From: Xanthomonas citri pv. mangiferaeindicae
GTDB taxonomy: Bacteria > Pseudomonadota > Gammaproteobacteria > Xanthomonadales > Xanthomonadaceae
DNA length: 64,000 nt
Direction of reading: 5' to 3'
NCBI GenBank assembly: GCA_002240395.1
Contig: CP016836.1
Span: 186,001 to 250,000 of the forward strand
Under the pieces are notes generated by a model. The model was not told the DNA's origin, did not search any database, and saw only the letters and a list, made by a program, of their open reading frames with translations. Shown one piece after another: positions 12,299 through 20,858 of this stretch (position 1 is the first letter of the stretch; the number at the start of each line of letters is the position of its first letter). A program made the translations under genes and the position numbers.

Positions 12299-15240
12299 TC
12301 ACTCGGCCTGAGCGAGCAGCGCGAGCGCCGCGTCCAGTGGCTGCGGCCGTCCGAAGTGGTAGCCCTGCGCCTGATCGCAACCGTGGGCCGTCAACCAGTC
12401 GCGCTGCGCTGCGTCTTCCACGCCCTCGGCGATGATCGAAAGCCCCAGGCCGTGCCCGAGGTCGATCAGTGCCCGGCAGATCGCCGCACTGCGCGCATCG
12501 TCGACGACGTCGCGAACGAAGGCACGGTCGATCTTCAGCGAATCGAGCGGCAACTCGCGCAGGTACGCCATGCTCGAAAAGCCGGTGCCGAAATCGTCGA
12601 TCGACAGACAGACCCCCTCGTCGCGCAACCGGCCCATCTGCGCACGCACCGCGTCAGGATCGCGCAGCAGCACACTCTCGGTCAGTTCGAGGTGTAGCAC
12701 GCCCGGTCGCAGCGCATAGGACTGGCGCAGGGCGCGGATCGCATCAAGCGGCAACCCGGCCTCGAACTGCACCGCCGATACGTTCACCGCGATCGCCACG
12801 TCCGAGCCCGCATCCGATAGCCGCCGACTCGCGCGCGCAGCCTCTTCGATCACCCACGCGCCGATCGGCACGATCAGGCCCGATTCCTCGCACAGCGGCA
12901 CAAACTGCGCCGGCGGCACGAAGCTGCCGTCCTCCTGACGCCAGCGCAGCAATGCCTCGAACGCCACCACTGCACCGTCGCGCAAGCGATGGATCGGTTG
13001 ATAGAACAGCTCGAACTGGCGCTGGTCGAAGGCCTTGCGCAGGCGCCGCACCAGGGCCAGGCGCTCGGCCGCCTGCGTGGCCATGGCGTCGCCGTAGCGC
13101 ACAACCGCGATACGCTCGCGCCGGGCCTGCAGTGCTGCGAGCGCAGCGTGCGCGATGACGTGCTCGGCGCCACCGTCCTCGCACGGCCCGTCGGCCAGCC
13201 CGATCCAGGCCTCGAGCGGGAACATGCCGCCGTCGGCTTCCACGGGCGATTGGCTGGCCGCCATCAGCTCCTCGACCAGCGCCGGCAGGTCCGCAGGATC
13301 GAAGGCGGCAATCGCAAAGGTTTCGGGCGGTGCGTGGCCGCCAAGCCCATAGCGCTCGGCGATCCGCGCAAAACGGCCGGCCGCTTCGCGCAGCACCGCC
13401 TCGCCAGTCCGGCGTCCCAGGGTGGGCGCGATCAATTCCAGATCGCGTAGGTGCACATAGGCGACCGCGAATCCGCTGCACGGGCGCACTGCGCACTGCG
13501 CATCGAGCTGCTCGGCCAGCGCGGTGAGCGTCAGCATGCCGGTCGCCGGGTCGTGGCTGGCGCGCCAGGCGAGTTCGCGCTCGTAGGCCAGCCGCGCGCC
13601 GATATCCTCGGCCAGCACCAGCCGTGCGCGCCCTTCGTCCATCTCGATGTCGCGGGCGTGCACGCGCGCATCGATCCGCTGCCCGCCCTGCGTGACCAGG
13701 GTCCAGGTCCGCTCACTGCTCCCCTCACCACGGCGCAAGATCACCTCGGTACCGGCGTCGCGGTCTTCGGGCGCGAGCAGGTCGGTCACGCGCATGCCGA
13801 CAAAGGTCTCGCGGCTGTAGCCGTAGACCTCGATCGCCGCTTCGTTGACTGCGAGCACGTCCAGCGTGCGCACGTCGTAGAGCCAGGCCGGCAACGGATT
13901 GCGCTCGAACAGCTGACGGAACTCCATCTCCGCACGCTCGATCCGCATTTGCGCATCACGCCGCTCGGTAATGTCGATCACCGTCCCGGTCATCACCTCG
14001 CGACCGCCGTCGGACACGGTCGCCCCACTGCCCTTGAGCCAGCGGATGCGCCCGTCGGGCAGCACCACCCGGAACTCCTGCTCATAGGGCTCGCGCCTGC
14101 GGCGCAGATCGCTGAACTGCTCGAAGCTGCGCGCACGGTCGTCGGGGTGCATGCGCGCGAAGAACGCGTCGAGTGCAATGGTGCCGCCTTCGGGCACCAG
14201 GCCGAACAGTGCCGCCATCTCATCGGTGACGCGCACTCGGTCGTCGCCGGCCTCGAGCCGCCACACACCGATCTGCGAGGCCAGCTGCGCCTGGCGCAAC
14301 CAGCGAGTCTGGGTCTCGATCTCGGCCAGCAGACCGGCCTGGGCCCGTTCGTTGGCGCGCAACCGGGCCAACACCGCGGCCAGTGCGATCCAGTAGATCA
14401 CCACCAGCGCCAGCGCCGTCCCGACGTAGACGCGCCATGGCGCCAGCACCTCGCGCACGCTCAACCCGCCACTGACGACGAAGGGGTAGTCACTGGTTCG
14501 GCTGAAACCCGTTGCCCGTTCGATGCGGTCGAGCTGACTGACCCGCAGGATGTTGAAGCGCGCGCCATGCGCTGCGGCCGGGGCGGGCAACACCACCCGC
14601 TGGCCGATCTGGGACGGCCCGGGACCAAAGCGCGACACCACCAGGCCATCATGGGTGTAGATGACGATGCTGCCGTGACGACCGAGGTCGAAACCCGCCG
14701 TCATCGCATCGAACTCGCGGGTGAGCAGCCTGGCCACCAGCCAACGGCCGCGGCCATCGGGCAGCACGAGCGGCAGCTCCCAGCCGGCGTCGCCGCGCTG
14801 CAAGGCGCCCAGGCGTAGTCCCGTCGGGCCGGATGCGGGGCACCTTGCCATACACGCAGTGCGGGCGCATCGGGGCCGCCCGACAGCGCGCGCCCGTGCG
14901 CGTCGTAAAGTACGATCGATGCGATCTCGGCGTGGCGCGCGACCACTCCGGCGATCGCCTCCTGTACCAGCACGGGCACCGGGTCATCGCCGACATCAGC
15001 CGCAATGCCGCCCAGTGCACGCTCGATGTTGCGCAGTTCCAGATGCAGCAACCGGTCCACACCGGTCGCCATCGTCAGGCTCTGGCGATCGGCGGCCCGC
15101 ATGCGTGTCTGCCGATCGAGCAGCAACAACACGATCAGACCGACACTCATCGCCAACCCAAGCGCCAGCCCGATCGCGCGCACGGTCGCGACCGACCTCC
15201 AGCGCCTCCCTTCACGCTCCATGGCCTGTTCCTTCGGCAT
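12299..15240 (-). pseudogene. PAS-EAL cyclic-di-GMP phosphodiesterase, interrupted by a one-base frameshift
   Basis: Two frames join at a G4 run (14837-14840; C4 in the mRNA). Adding one base restores a 980-residue protein. The first part (from ATG 15240, GAGGAG eight bases upstream) has TM1 and a periplasmic sensor. The second part has TM2 (about 271-292), PAS segments, a degenerate GGDEF (PPETF instead of GGDEF) and an EAL domain. The EAL signatures are present: EALLRW (762-767), ELTES, DDFGTGFSS, KIDRAF and AEGVED. If intact it would sense a periplasmic signal and hydrolyse c-di-GMP. The neat single-base repair and full conservation on both sides suggest a sequencing error or a very recent mutation rather than an old pseudogene. 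Confidence 0.88.
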
Positions 15241-15468
15241 TCCCGGCTCCTCGTGGCCTGGCCACGCGCTGAGTACTGCATCCGACGGCAGTGGACACCG
15301 CTTGGCGGCAGCCGCTCACGATACGAGGATGGACACAGACGCCGTGTGCATCTTGTCGCGCTCTCCGATACACAAGCTACGCCCTGCGACACCCACGAAC
15401 AAGCGATTCACGTCCCTCTCGCATGCCGGCTGGCCACCATGGCAACCCCGCCTTTGAGGAGCGCTGCC

Positions 15469-15732
15469 ATGTCGCGCAAACCCGATGCCGGCTCCGATGT
15501 CCATCCCGACCAGCCACAGCAGGCCGACAATGTCGCGGTCAACGATCGGATCGCCGCCCGCGGCGCCGATTACGCGCACGACAACAACCCATCGGCCGAG
15601 GGCAACGATCCGGCGCTGACCACCGGCCCGACATTCGTCCGCCGGGTCAAGGCCGATGGCACCGTCGAAGCGGCGTCGCCGGATGCCGAGCGCCAAGCCT
15701 CCGACAGCGACAGCGACGCGACGCCCGACTGA
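15469..15732 (+). CDS. Small hydrophilic hypothetical protein
   Basis: 87 residues, very polar and Asp/Ala/Pro/Asn-rich (NDRIAARGADYAHDNNPSAEGNDP), with no hydrophobic segment and probably disordered. The ATG has GAGGAG seven bases upstream (TTGAGGAGCGCTGCC), the best evidence that it is a real gene. I do not recognise it. It is divergent from the EAL gene and convergent with the histone-like gene. Such small acidic proteins are often stress- or stationary-phase-induced, but nothing here shows that directly. Confidence 0.6.
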   Translation: MSRKPDAGSDVHPDQPQQADNVAVNDRIAARGADYAHDNNPSAEGNDPALTTGPTFVRRVKADGTVEAASPDAERQASDSDSDATPD

Positions 15733-15877
15733 GCCGGCGCTTGCGCGGCCGTGCAATGCCACGCATCGCACGGCCCGTCGCGTCCGGAACGAACGAGCAC
15801 CCGCCTCGCTCCGGCACCGCGACGCCCATCTCGATACCGCGCCGACCGGCCGCCTGACATGCGCGGTCGTCTTCCCT

Positions 15878-16378
15878 TCAGTCCTGCTTGCGGGTGCGTG
15901 CGGCCTTCTTGGCGGCCGCCTTGCGACCGGCGGCCCCCTTGGTCTTGGCCGCCTTCTTCGCTGCCGCCGAGCGGTCGGCTGCGGTGCGTTTGGTCGCTGC
16001 CTTCTTGGCCTGGGCCGACAGCGCTTTCTTGCCAGCGACCTTTTTGGCCGACGTCTTCTTGCTTGCGGTCTTGAGGGCCTGCTTGGCGCCGCGCGAGCGG
16101 GCCGCGGACGGCTTCTTGGTGGTGCCGGCCTTCTCCGAGTCCTGGGCCGCCTTCTTCTTGGTCGCCTTGGACGCGGTTTTGCCCGGTTTGGCATCGACCC
16201 CCGCGCGCCGCGCCTTCGACAGGCCAATCGCGATTGCCTGCTTGGTGGACTTGGCGCCATGCTTGCCCTCGCGGACGTGCTCGATCTCCTCGCGAACGAA
16301 CTCGCCGGCCTGGGTGCTGGCGGACTTGCCCTCGCGCTTGGCTTTCGCGGCACGGGCGGTGGTCTTCTTCTCCGGCAT
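15878..16378 (-). CDS. DUF6496/histone H1-like Lys-Ala-rich protein
   Basis: 166 residues. The first 65 (MPEKKTTARAAKAKREGKS through AIAIGLSKARRAG) look like the DUF6496-type domain with GEFVREEIEHVREGKHGAKS and STKQAIAIGLSKARRAGV. The rest is a long tail of KKA, AKK and TKK repeats typical of bacterial H1-like proteins, which bind DNA or RNA by charge. ATG 16378 has a GAGAG site upstream and gives the domain its expected start. Role inferred: nucleoid or stress-associated DNA binding. It is transcribed away from pyrH, with 172 bases between the two start codons. Confidence 0.75.
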   Translation of the reverse strand: MPEKKTTARAAKAKREGKSASTQAGEFVREEIEHVREGKHGAKSTKQAIAIGLSKARRAGVDAKPGKTASKATKKKAAQDSEKAGTTKKPSAARSRGAKQALKTASKKTSAKKVAGKKALSAQAKKAATKRTAADRSAAAKKAAKTKGAAGRKAAAKKAARTRKQD

Positions 16379-16515
16379 GGCACGCTCTCTTTCGATGGAC
16401 AAGGGCTGCGATTAGCAAGCCGTCGATCAAGGGCATGCGAACACCCCCCGCCGTTTCGCCCCGTCCTGCGCGAAAAATGCGACACACCAGGGAAGCGCGA
16501 ATGGCGTCGATCTTC

Positions 16516-16521
16516 TAGAAT
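16516..16521 (+). promoter_or_regulatory. Candidate -10 box for pyrH (TAGAAT)
   Basis: TAGAAT lies 29 bases before the pyrH ATG, leaving a leader of about 23 bases with GGAG at 16541-16544. No good -35 match is visible. rpsB and tsf are not upstream here, so pyrH needs its own promoter. Confidence 0.4.
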
Positions 16522-16550
16522 TCACGCGCCCCCAATCTCCGGAGTTCGCC

Positions 16551-17275
16551 ATGACCTCACCGCTCGCCTATCGCCGCGTCCTGCTCAAGCTGTCCGGCGA
16601 GGCGCTGATGGGGGACGAGGACTACGGCATCGACCCGAAGGTGATCGGGCGGCTGGCCGAAGAGGTCATCGAGGCGCAGAAGGCCGGCGCCGAACTCGGC
16701 CTGGTCATCGGGGCGGCAATATCTTCCGCGGCGCCGGACTGGCTGCCGGCGGCATGGACCGGGTGACCGGCGACCAGATGGGCATGCTGGCCACGGTCAT
16801 CAATGCGCTGGCGATGCAGGACGCGCTGGAGAAGCGCGGTGCACGCGTGCGGGTGATGAGCGCGATCAAGATCAACGACGTCTGCGAGGACTACATCCGT
16901 CGTCGCGCGATCCGCCACCTGGAAAAGGGCAGGATCGGGATCTTCGCCGCCGGCGTCGGCACGCCGTTCTTCACCACCGACTCGGGGGCTGCGCTGCGTG
17001 CGATCGAGATCGGCGCCGACCTGCTGCTCAAGGCGACCAAGGTCGACGGCGTCTACGACGCCGACCCCAAGAAGGTGCCCGGCGCCAAACGCTACGACCG
17101 CCTGACCTACGACGAGGTGTTGGGCCAGGGCCTGGAGGTCATGGACACCGCGGCCTTCGCGCTGGCCCGCGATTCCGACCTGCCGCTGCGCATCTTCGAC
17201 ATGGGCCAGCCCGGCGTGCTGCTGCGGATCCTGCGTGGCGAGCCGATCGGCACGCTGGTCCAGGGACGCGGCTGA
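16551..17275 (+). pseudogene. pyrH: UMP kinase, frameshifted in this sequence
   Basis: The frame opening MTSPLAYRRVLLKLSGEALMG leaves the family after LGLVIG, and the expected continuation GGNIFRGAGLAAGGMDRVTG is found in the next frame. Adding one G to the G4 run at 16710-16713 gives a clean 241-residue UMP kinase, the same length as in E. coli. The rest is normal, including DQMGMLATVINALAMQDALE and KATKVDGVYDADPKK. PyrH phosphorylates UMP to UDP and is essential in most bacteria, so a true knockout is unlikely; an assembly error is the simplest reading. SD GGAG sits six bases before the ATG. It leads the frr-uppS-cdsA run. Confidence 0.93.
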
Positions 17276-17326
17276 ACCTGCCGGCCGGCGCCGGGCACCC
17301 GCCGCCCCGCGCCCGTCCCGGCCGCT

Positions 17327-17332
17327 TATAAT
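17327..17332 (+). promoter_or_regulatory. Candidate -10 box for frr (TATAAT)
   Basis: Perfect TATAAT in the pyrH-frr gap, putting transcription start about 25 bases before the frr ATG. The -35 region is GC-rich and not recognisable. It suggests frr has its own start as well as read-through from pyrH. Confidence 0.45.
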
Positions 17333-17364
17333 CCCCCGATTCAGCACACGGACCGGGGGCGCGC

Positions 17365-17922
17365 ATGCTCAACGACATCAAGAAAGACACCCAGACCCGC
17401 ATGGCCAAGAGCGTCGAGGCCCTGCGCCACGCTCTGGTCAAGGTCCGCACCGGCCGCGCCTCGACTGCCCTGGTCGACCACCTGAAGGTCAACTACTACG
17501 GTTCGGACATGCCGCTGACGCAGGTCGCCAGCGTCACTGTGACCGATGCCCGCTCGCTGACGATCACCCCTTGGGAAAAGCAGATGGTGGGCGCGGTGGA
17601 GAAGGCGATCCTGGGCTCCGATCTTGGCCTGACCCCGAACACCGCCGGCACCACGATCCGCCTCAACATCCCGGCGCTGACCGAGGAACGCCGCCGCGAC
17701 CTGACCAAGGTCGTCCATGGCGAGGGCGAGGACGCCAAGGTCGCGATCCGCAACATCCGCCGCGATGCCAACCAGCAGGTCAAGGAGTTGCTGAAGGAAA
17801 AGCTCGTCTCCGAGGATGACGTGCGCCGCAGCGAGGACGAGATCCAGAAGATCACCGACAAGGCGATCAAGGACGTCGACGACGTGGTCAAGGCCAAGGA
17901 ACAGGAACTGATGGCGGTCTGA
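17365..17922 (+). CDS. frr: Ribosome recycling factor
   Basis: 185 residues, the family's standard length. The protein is the L-shaped factor that, with EF-G, splits post-termination ribosomes. Signature stretches are present: VKVRTGRASTALVDHLKVNYYG near residue 26, ITPWEKQMVGAVEKAI, and the C-terminal three-helix segment DEIQKITDKAIKDVDDVVKAKEQELM. It follows pyrH by 89 bases and is followed by uppS, the order found widely in proteobacteria. Confidence 0.97.
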   Translation: MLNDIKKDTQTRMAKSVEALRHALVKVRTGRASTALVDHLKVNYYGSDMPLTQVASVTVTDARSLTITPWEKQMVGAVEKAILGSDLGLTPNTAGTTIRLNIPALTEERRRDLTKVVHGEGEDAKVAIRNIRRDANQQVKELLKEKLVSEDDVRRSEDEIQKITDKAIKDVDDVVKAKEQELMAV

Positions 17923-17926
17923 ACAG

Positions 17927-17961
17927 CCGGGAATCGGACGACGGGAATCGGGAACCGAGTC
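17927..17961. repeat. GGGAATCGG-type short intergenic repeats
   Basis: Imperfect copies of CGGGAATCGG/A occur after the frr stop (cgggaatcgg, cgggaatcgg, gaaccg). Similar GGGATTCGGG runs are known in intergenic DNA of Xanthomonadaceae, and a related set occurs at 27089-27122. No function is assigned. Confidence 0.5.
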
Positions 17962-18011
17962 CTGCGTCGCTCCCCCCTTCCGCAGCACGCTGCGATGCAG
18001 ACGGACCGCTC

Positions 18012-18785
18012 TTGAACGATTCCCCATTTCCCAACCCCGATTACCCGGTCCCAAGGCACATCGCCGTCATCATGGACGGCAACGGCCGCTGGGCGGCGCG
18101 CCGGCGGCGGCCACGGGCGATCGGGCACCGCGCCGGTGCGCGGACGGTCAACCTGTGCATCGACTTCTGCCTGGAACGCGGCATCGAGGCGTTGACCCTG
18201 TTCGCGTTCTCCAGCGAAAACTGGGGACGGCCCGAGGACGAAGTCGGCGCACTGATGAAGCTGTTCCTCGGTGCGCTCGATCGCGAAGTCGGCGAGCTGC
18301 ACCGCCGTGGCGTGCGGCTGCGCTTCATCGGCGAGCGCACGCGTTTCGGCGAGGCGCTGGGCGCGCGCATGGCCGCAGCCGAAGCGCAGACCGCCGGCAA
18401 TACCCGGCTTTCGCTCAATGTCGCGGCAAGCTACGGCGGCCGGCAGGACATCGCGATGGCGGCGCGTGCATTGGCCCAGGATGTGGCCGCGGGCCGTCTG
18501 CGCCCCGAAGACATCAACGAGGCAGCGGTCGGCGCGCGGGTCGCCCTGGCCGACTTGCCGGCACCGGACCTGTTCATCCGCACCGGCGGCGACCTGCGCA
18601 TCAGCAATTTCCTGCTGTGGCAGCTGGCCTATACCGAACTGTGGTTCACGCCGACGCTATGGCCGGAACTGGGCGTGACGGAGCTCGAACAGGCCCTGGC
18701 CGCCTACGGCTCGCGCGAGCGCCGATTCGGCCTGACCGGCGAGCAGATCGCCGAGACCGCGCCGCCCAAGGAGAGCATCGAATGA
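18012..18785 (+). CDS. uppS: Di-trans,poly-cis-undecaprenyl-diphosphate synthase
   Basis: 257 residues. It makes the C55 lipid carrier for peptidoglycan and O-antigen from IPP and FPP. The catalytic region HIAVIMDGNGRWAARR (Asp in IMDGNGRW, about residue 22) and the later SSENWGRP, NVAASYGGRQDI and FIRTGGDLRISNFLLWQLAYTE are all intact. The start appears to be TTG at 18012: no in-frame ATG lies between the upstream gene and the catalytic motif, and the encoded N-terminus has the usual length. Its stop overlaps the cdsA start (ATGA). FPP would come from IspA encoded at 37.5 kb. Confidence 0.95.
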   Translation: MNDSPFPNPDYPVPRHIAVIMDGNGRWAARRRRPRAIGHRAGARTVNLCIDFCLERGIEALTLFAFSSENWGRPEDEVGALMKLFLGALDREVGELHRRGVRLRFIGERTRFGEALGARMAAAEAQTAGNTRLSLNVAASYGGRQDIAMAARALAQDVAAGRLRPEDINEAAVGARVALADLPAPDLFIRTGGDLRISNFLLWQLAYTELWFTPTLWPELGVTELEQALAAYGSRERRFGLTGEQIAETAPPKESIE

Positions 18786-19621
18786 CACGCACGCGCATCC
18801 TCGCCGCGCTGCTGATGGCGCCGACCGCCATCGCCGCCGTGCTGCTGCTCAATACCCCATGGATGGCGGCGGTTTCGGCCATCGTGTTCCTCGCCGCTCT
18901 GTGGGAATGGCTGCGGCTGGCGGGTGTCGACGACACCCTCGCGCGCACCGCGCTGCTGCTGCTCAACCTGCTGCTGATGGTCGCCATCGTCTGGGGGTCG
19001 GCCACCGGCGGCGGCTCGCTGGTGCTGCTCAAGATGCTGGCCATGGTCGGCGTGCTGTGGTGGCTGGCGGCGGCACTGTGGCTGCGCCGCTACGATTTCG
19101 CCGCCGAACCCGACGCCCGCGGGCGGATCCTCAAGCTCGCCGCCGGGACGTTGGCGGTGATCCCGGCGTGGGCGGCGTTGTGCGTGATCCACGCCAACGA
19201 GGGCGGCGAGCACGGCAACCGCTGGTTGCTGCTGGCGCTGGCGATCGTCTGGGCCACCGACACCGGCGCCTATTTCGCCGGCCGCCGCTTCGGCCGTCGC
19301 AAGCTGGCGCCGCGGATCAGCCCCAACAAGACCGTCGAAGGGCTGGCCGGCGGCATCGTCGCGGGCCTTGTCGTCGCACTGGCCTTCGCGCCGCTGGCCG
19401 GCGCGCAGCTCGCCCAGTTGCCGCTGGTGGCCGCGGTCGCAGTGCTGACGGTGCTGGCCTCGGTGGTCGGCGACCTGTTCGAAAGCCTGCTCAAGCGCCA
19501 GGCCGGCGCCAAGGACTCGGGCACCCTGATCCCTGGCCACGGCGGCGTACTCGACCGGATCGACAGCGTGCTCGCCGCGTTGCCGGTGTTCGCGTTCGGG
19601 CAGATCTGGCTCGGCTTCTGA
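18782..19621 (+). CDS. cdsA: Phosphatidate cytidylyltransferase (CDP-diacylglycerol synthase)
   Basis: 279 residues with seven to eight membrane helices. It makes CDP-diacylglycerol from phosphatidate and CTP at the inner membrane, the branch point to all phospholipids. The C-terminal family signature is clear: SLLKRQAGAKDSGTLIPGHG then GVLDRIDS. The ATG overlaps the uppS stop, so translation is coupled. dxr follows 49 bases later. Confidence 0.95.
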   Translation: MTRTRILAALLMAPTAIAAVLLLNTPWMAAVSAIVFLAALWEWLRLAGVDDTLARTALLLLNLLLMVAIVWGSATGGGSLVLLKMLAMVGVLWWLAAALWLRRYDFAAEPDARGRILKLAAGTLAVIPAWAALCVIHANEGGEHGNRWLLLALAIVWATDTGAYFAGRRFGRRKLAPRISPNKTVEGLAGGIVAGLVVALAFAPLAGAQLAQLPLVAAVAVLTVLASVVGDLFESLLKRQAGAKDSGTLIPGHGGVLDRIDSVLAALPVFAFGQIWLGF

Positions 19622-19670
19622 ACACGATGACCGCCCGACTTCGCGGCCTGCCCTGCCGGGCCGACACCCC

Positions 19671-20849
19671 ATGATCCGCCGCGTCGCCATATTCGGCGCG
19701 ACCGGCTCGATCGGCACCTCGGCGCTGGACGTCATCGCCCGGCACCCGCAGCGCCTGCGCGCCAGCGTGCTCGCGGCCGGCAGCAACGTGGCCGCGCTGG
19801 TCGCGCTGTGCGCCACGCATCGGCCCGACCACGCGGTGATTGCCGACCCGTCGGCTCTGGAGGCCTTGCGCTCCGGGCTGCACGCGGCCGGTCTGCGCAC
19901 GCAGGCGCACGCCGGCATGGCCGCGCTCGATGCACTCGCGGTCGACCCCCAAGCCTGCGATACGGTCGTCGCGGCGATCGTCGGCGCCGCCGGGCTCGAC
20001 TCCACGCTCGCCGCGCTGCGTGCCGGCAAGCGGGTCCTGCTGGCGAACAAAGAATCGCTGGTGCTGGCCGGGGATCTGATGATGCGCGCCGCGCGCGAAG
20101 CCGGCGCGGTCATCGTGCCGATCGACAGCGAGCACAACGCGATCCACCAGTGCCTGCCCGCAGACGGCGATCGCAGCGGCGTGGCGCGGATCGTATTGAC
20201 CGCCTCCGGCGGTCCGTTTCGCGGCCGCAACCGCGCAGCGCTGGCGCAGGTGACCCCGGCCCAGGCTGTCGCCCACCCCAAGTGGTCGATGGGACCGAAG
20301 ATCTCGGTCGACTCTGCGACCCTGATGAACAAGGGCCTGGAGCTGATCGAGGCTCACCATCTGTTCGCGACGCCGTCCGAGCGCCTGGACGTGCTGGTGC
20401 ACCCGCAAAGCCTGGTGCATTCGCTGGTGGAGTTCATCGACGGTTCCACCCTCGCCCAGCTCGGATTGCCGGACATGCGCACCGCGCTCGCGGTCGGCCT
20501 GGGCAGCCCGGAACGGATCGCCTCAGGCGTGTCGGGGCTGGACCTGTTGCAGCATGGCCGGCTGGACTTCGAGGCGCCCGACACCGACACCTTCCCCTGT
20601 CTGGCGCTGGCGCGTGCGGCATTGGTCGCTGGCGGCACGGCACCGGCGCTGCTGAACGCCGCCAACGAAGTCGCAGTTTCAGCCTTTCTTCAGGGACGGA
20701 TTCGTTTTCTAGCCATTCCGGCGCTGGTCGAGCATGTGCTCGCCGCGCTCCCCACCCTGCCCGCCGATTCGCTGGACGTGTTGCGCGATGCCGATGCGCA
20801 AGCCCGGCGGGCCGCTGGGCAGGCGATCGATTCTGGCGTGGTCCATTGA
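19671..20849 (+). CDS. dxr: 1-deoxy-D-xylulose 5-phosphate reductoisomerase
   Basis: 392 residues. It converts DXP to MEP with NADPH, the committed step of the non-mevalonate isoprenoid pathway. The NADPH motif GATGSIGTSALDVI starts at residue 9. Metal and substrate residues lie in ANKESLVLAG and VPIDSEHNAIHQCLP, and the HPKWSMGPKISVDSATLMNK block is standard. ispD and ispF of the same pathway are at 59-60 kb in this window. It is part of the plus-strand envelope operon, with rseP nine bases downstream. Confidence 0.97.
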   Translation: MIRRVAIFGATGSIGTSALDVIARHPQRLRASVLAAGSNVAALVALCATHRPDHAVIADPSALEALRSGLHAAGLRTQAHAGMAALDALAVDPQACDTVVAAIVGAAGLDSTLAALRAGKRVLLANKESLVLAGDLMMRAAREAGAVIVPIDSEHNAIHQCLPADGDRSGVARIVLTASGGPFRGRNRAALAQVTPAQAVAHPKWSMGPKISVDSATLMNKGLELIEAHHLFATPSERLDVLVHPQSLVHSLVEFIDGSTLAQLGLPDMRTALAVGLGSPERIASGVSGLDLLQHGRLDFEAPDTDTFPCLALARAALVAGGTAPALLNAANEVAVSAFLQGRIRFLAIPALVEHVLAALPTLPADSLDVLRDADAQARRAAGQAIDSGVVH

Positions 20850-20858
20850 GCGTGCGCG

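Noticed and set aside
13451..14818. Open frame antisense to the EAL gene
   Set aside because: No conserved motif; the sense strand has clear PAS/EAL signatures.
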